In this document: in pieces, positions 61,602-64,000 of the stretch | Layout of the letters: every line of letters begins with the position of its first letter | How positions within the stretch are numbered: position 1 is the first letter of the stretch | NCBI GenBank assembly: GCA_002412625.1 | Contig: DHVK01000033.1 | Span: 1 to 64,000 of the forward strand | Reading direction: 5' to 3' | DNA length: 64,000 bases | Source of the DNA: Cloacimonetes bacterium UBA5210 | GTDB taxonomy: Bacteria; Cloacimonadota; Cloacimonadia; Cloacimonadales; Cloacimonadaceae | Program-made: the position numbers and the translations under genes | Notes under the pieces: model-generated | Databases searched by the model: none | Told to the model about the DNA's origin: nothing | What the model saw: the letters and a program-made list of their open reading frames with translations, nothing else

Positions 61602-63350
61602 ATGAAAAAAACACTAATTCTACTGGCGCTCATGTGCGTTATTGCCGGTCTTGCCTCAGCGCAGAATATTCTGCACTATTGGAATTTTAACACCGGAACC
61701 CCTGCTACTGACACAAACTGGCCCCAGAACATTCCGGCGAATACCGGGACGGGTCAGATTAGCTATACTTTCTCTGAAGCTTGGTCTTTCACCGGAACAA
61801 ACATCAACGGTGTTGATGGAGAAACTAACGGTGGCAGCTTCTGCCCCCGCGGTGGTGTGGATATGGTCAATAATGGCCAGCATTTCACCATAACAGCTCC
61901 TACAACCGGCATGGAGAACATCTTCATCAGCTATGCTACCAGAAAAACAAGCACTGGCTTCGCGACTCAGGAAGTATTGTATACTACCGATGGTAGCAAC
62001 TGGATTTCCAAAGAAACCTTGTCTTTGGCTGGTTTTGAAAACAACTGGGTAGCCAGCCAAGTATTCACCATCGACTTTTCAGAGATTCCTGCAGTGAATA
62101 ACAATGCGAGTTTTGCAGTTAGAATCAAGCTGGATGGTTCCTCTTCAGCAGTAGGTAATAATCGTTTCGATAACCTCAAGATCATTGGTTCTACACAAGG
62201 TGGAGTGGCAATGCCCACATTCAATCCTCCCGCCGGAGCTTACACCCAACCTGTAAATGTAACTATCAATTCTACTACACCCGGCGCAACCATTCGCTAC
62301 ACCTTGGATGGCAGCGAACCCACAACCTCTTCTAGCGTTTATTCCACTCCCATCTCTATCAGCAATACCACTACAGTAAAAGCAAAAGCTTGGGCTGATG
62401 GTCTAAACCCCTCTATGACCGCCACTGCTGCTTATATGTTCCCCGTTGTTGTGGAGAACCTTAGTCAGTTGCGGGCTCAGAACCCGGATAACAGTACTTT
62501 GTACCATGTAACCGGAAACGCAATCCTGACCTTCAAACAAAGCAACCGTAATCAGAAATATGTTCAGGATGCAGGTGCTGCAGTTCTGATCGACGACCAA
62601 CCCGGCGTAATCACCAGCAACTACCAAATTGGTGATGCAATTCAAGGTATTACCGGTAAACTAAGCATGTACTTTGAGACTCTTCAGTTTCTTCCCACCC
62701 TTGATCCCGGTCCGGCCGTTTCCAGTGGCAACTATATCCATGTACCCACAGTCACCGTTTCTCAACTCAATGGCGATATCGGATTTAACAACTATCAGTC
62801 TCGTCTGGTATTGATCAACGACGTCAGTTTCACCAGCCCCAGTGGCAACTACACAACCAATCCTGCGGTTAGCTATGATATCAGCGACCCCACCGGAGCA
62901 ATGACCTTCCGCACCGCTTTTTACGATGCTGACTACATCAATACTCCGATGCACACTGGAAGCTTCTCTGTTAGAGGACTGATTTCCCATTTCCAGAGCA
63001 CCGCTCAGATCACTCCCAGAATGCTGACAGACTTCAATCCTGTGTCAAACACCGATGAAGTTCAGTCTCCCGCGCAGGTCGCGTTGATCGGCAACTTCCC
63101 GAATCCCTTCAACCCCCAGACCACCATCCAATTCCAGATGCAAACCCCTGCTCCCGCTGCCATCGAGATCTTCAACCAGAAAGGCCAAGTAGTGAAGAAT
63201 TTCGACATTCAGCAAGCTCAGCAAGGCATGAACAGCCTGGTTTGGAATGGTTTGGACAACAACGGTTCAGCCGTATCCAGCGGAGTGTATTTCTTCCGTC
63301 TGAAATCCGGAAGTTACAGCTCCACCAAGAAAATGGTCCTGATGAAGTAA
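61602..63350 (+). CDS. Secreted protein with chitobiase-type C-terminal domain, OB-fold-like domain and sorting domain
   Basis: This 582-aa protein has a signal peptide (1-20, ending ASA), a beta-sandwich of about 180 residues (HYWNFNTGTPATDTNWPQNI and after), a CHB_HEX_C_1 domain (about 203-285, PGATIRYTLDGSEPTTSSSV), an OB-fold-like domain (about 285-480) and a FlgD-like/T9SS type A sorting domain (about 490-582, NFPNPFNPQTTIQFQM and a KKMVLMK end). No catalytic domain is recognised, so it is probably a binding or structural surface protein. GGAGG precedes the ATG. It is the best full example in the window of the exported-protein type whose tail appears at 1-209. Confidence 0.9.
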   Translation: MKKTLILLALMCVIAGLASAQNILHYWNFNTGTPATDTNWPQNIPANTGTGQISYTFSEAWSFTGTNINGVDGETNGGSFCPRGGVDMVNNGQHFTITAPTTGMENIFISYATRKTSTGFATQEVLYTTDGSNWISKETLSLAGFENNWVASQVFTIDFSEIPAVNNNASFAVRIKLDGSSSAVGNNRFDNLKIIGSTQGGVAMPTFNPPAGAYTQPVNVTINSTTPGATIRYTLDGSEPTTSSSVYSTPISISNTTTVKAKAWADGLNPSMTATAAYMFPVVVENLSQLRAQNPDNSTLYHVTGNAILTFKQSNRNQKYVQDAGAAVLIDDQPGVITSNYQIGDAIQGITGKLSMYFETLQFLPTLDPGPAVSSGNYIHVPTVTVSQLNGDIGFNNYQSRLVLINDVSFTSPSGNYTTNPAVSYDISDPTGAMTFRTAFYDADYINTPMHTGSFSVRGLISHFQSTAQITPRMLTDFNPVSNTDEVQSPAQVALIGNFPNPFNPQTTIQFQMQTPAPAAIEIFNQKGQVVKNFDIQQAQQGMNSLVWNGLDNNGSAVSSGVYFFRLKSGSYSSTKKMVLMK

Positions 63351-63351
63351 C

Positions 63352-64000
63352 TTGAAAGTCAAGAGTCACCTGTACAGCCTGATAGCGATATGCATATGGT
63401 CTTCTCTGGAACTCGCCGGAAAGCTGCTGGGGGAAGGGATATCGCCCTTCGCCATAACCGCTTGGCGGTTTCTGATCGGAGGGGCCATAATCGCACCCTT
63501 TGCTATCGTGCAGGGAACTCGTGACAAAGTAAAACTAAATATCGGCAGCATATTGACCCTCGGCGCTTTGGGAATACTGAACGTCGTGGTCAGTATGCTG
63601 CTTTTACAATTGGCTATCTATTATGGCAAAGCCTCGCTTACAGCAGTCATCGTGAGCATGAACCCCCTGTTTGTAAGTGTGTTTGCCTGGCTCATCATCA
63701 AAGAAAAGCTCAGCCGATACCAGATATATAGCCTAATCTTGGGCATCCTGGGGCTTTTGGTAATCATTTTGGGAGAGCATGAATTTCGTGGCGGCAGCTT
63801 CATCAACCTACCTCTGGGTGTTGTCTACGCTGTTCTGGCAGCCATCACCTTTGCTCTCTATACAGTGCTTACCAAAAGAGCTGTTGCCAGATTCGGCAAT
63901 CGTATCACAAACAGCGCGGCCTTCCTGATCGGTGGGCTTTGCCTCACTGCTCTGAACCTGGTGATCGGGAAAAGCATGGCCTTCGAGCTTAGCTTCTCAA
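63352..64000 (+). CDS. EamA/DMT-family transporter, N-terminal part (runs off the window)
   Basis: The reading frame is open from a TTG at 63352, 1 bp after the previous stop, to the window end, giving at least 216 residues. It encodes about six to seven hydrophobic helices with the typical first EamA half (LYSLIAICIWSSLELAGKLL, ISPFAITAWRFLIGGAII, LTAVIVSMNPLFVSVFAWLI) ending in the KEKLSRYQI loop, and the start of the second half (VVYAVLAAITFALYTVLTKR). Members export metabolites or drugs. No ATG or GTG is available before the first helix and the ribosome site is weak, so the TTG start is provisional. It may be read through from the upstream gene. Confidence 0.85.
   Translation, partial: MKVKSHLYSLIAICIWSSLELAGKLLGEGISPFAITAWRFLIGGAIIAPFAIVQGTRDKVKLNIGSILTLGALGILNVVVSMLLLQLAIYYGKASLTAVIVSMNPLFVSVFAWLIIKEKLSRYQIYSLILGILGLLVIILGEHEFRGGSFINLPLGVVYAVLAAITFALYTVLTKRAVARFGNRITNSAAFLIGGLCLTALNLVIGKSMAFELSFS

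Overview
The window looks like chromosomal DNA of an anaerobic, Gram-negative-type (diderm) bacterium, most like Candidatus Cloacimonadota. This is inference from gene content: giant secreted proteins starting with a choice-of-anchor L domain, FlgD-like/T9SS-type C-terminal sorting domains, an Nqr-type sodium pump, many lipoproteins and an outer-membrane-barrel-like protein. No mobile element, CRISPR array, tRNA or rRNA was seen. Most genes lie on the minus strand in tightly packed operons with ATGA, GTGA or TGATG overlaps.

Left part (1-28.4 kb). The tail of a secreted protein (1-209) faces a two-gene operon of giant secreted modular proteins (1873 aa, then 4781 aa, minus strand) that fills about 20 kb. 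Next come an M42 aminopeptidase/cupin pair, a small membrane-anchored protein with a secreted OB-fold protein, and an operon of an M14 carboxypeptidase, a DUF192 lipoprotein and a divergent polysaccharide deacetylase. These genes are mainly concerned with the cell surface, peptide breakdown and the envelope.

Middle (28.4-44.3 kb). The SRP 4.5S RNA gene lies just behind a barrel-like protein and rsmA. A previously uncalled 58-aa zinc-ribbon gene (31145-31321) follows the nqrBCDEF sodium-pump operon, which has a clear promoter but no nqrA in front. Then come a diiron ferritin-like protein, recO, an RqcH/NFACT ribosome rescue factor, a coiled-coil membrane protein, htpG behind a CIRCE heat-shock operator, the ABC-F factor ettA and a DUF975 membrane protein.

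Right part (44.3-64 kb). A repeat-rich gene-free island of 1.3 kb precedes a six-gene operon: four membrane proteins of unknown function (one DUF6754-like), an Aas-like acyl-ACP synthetase and a class II aldolase. Upstream are a TerB-FHA-ABCG fusion transporter with a lipoprotein, and a CsgG/LPP20-type lipoprotein pair. On the plus strand prfB, uppS and cdsA form a compact housekeeping operon, followed by a secreted protein with a sorting domain and the start of an EamA transporter cut by the window end.

The most notable unexplained structures are: different modules inserted at one fixed loop of BACON-type domains in the 4781-aa protein; a roughly 50-65 bp element present once in each of the four longest gene-free stretches; a pair of 77-bp direct repeats able to form two mutually exclusive hairpins; and the six-gene membrane operon of unknown function.
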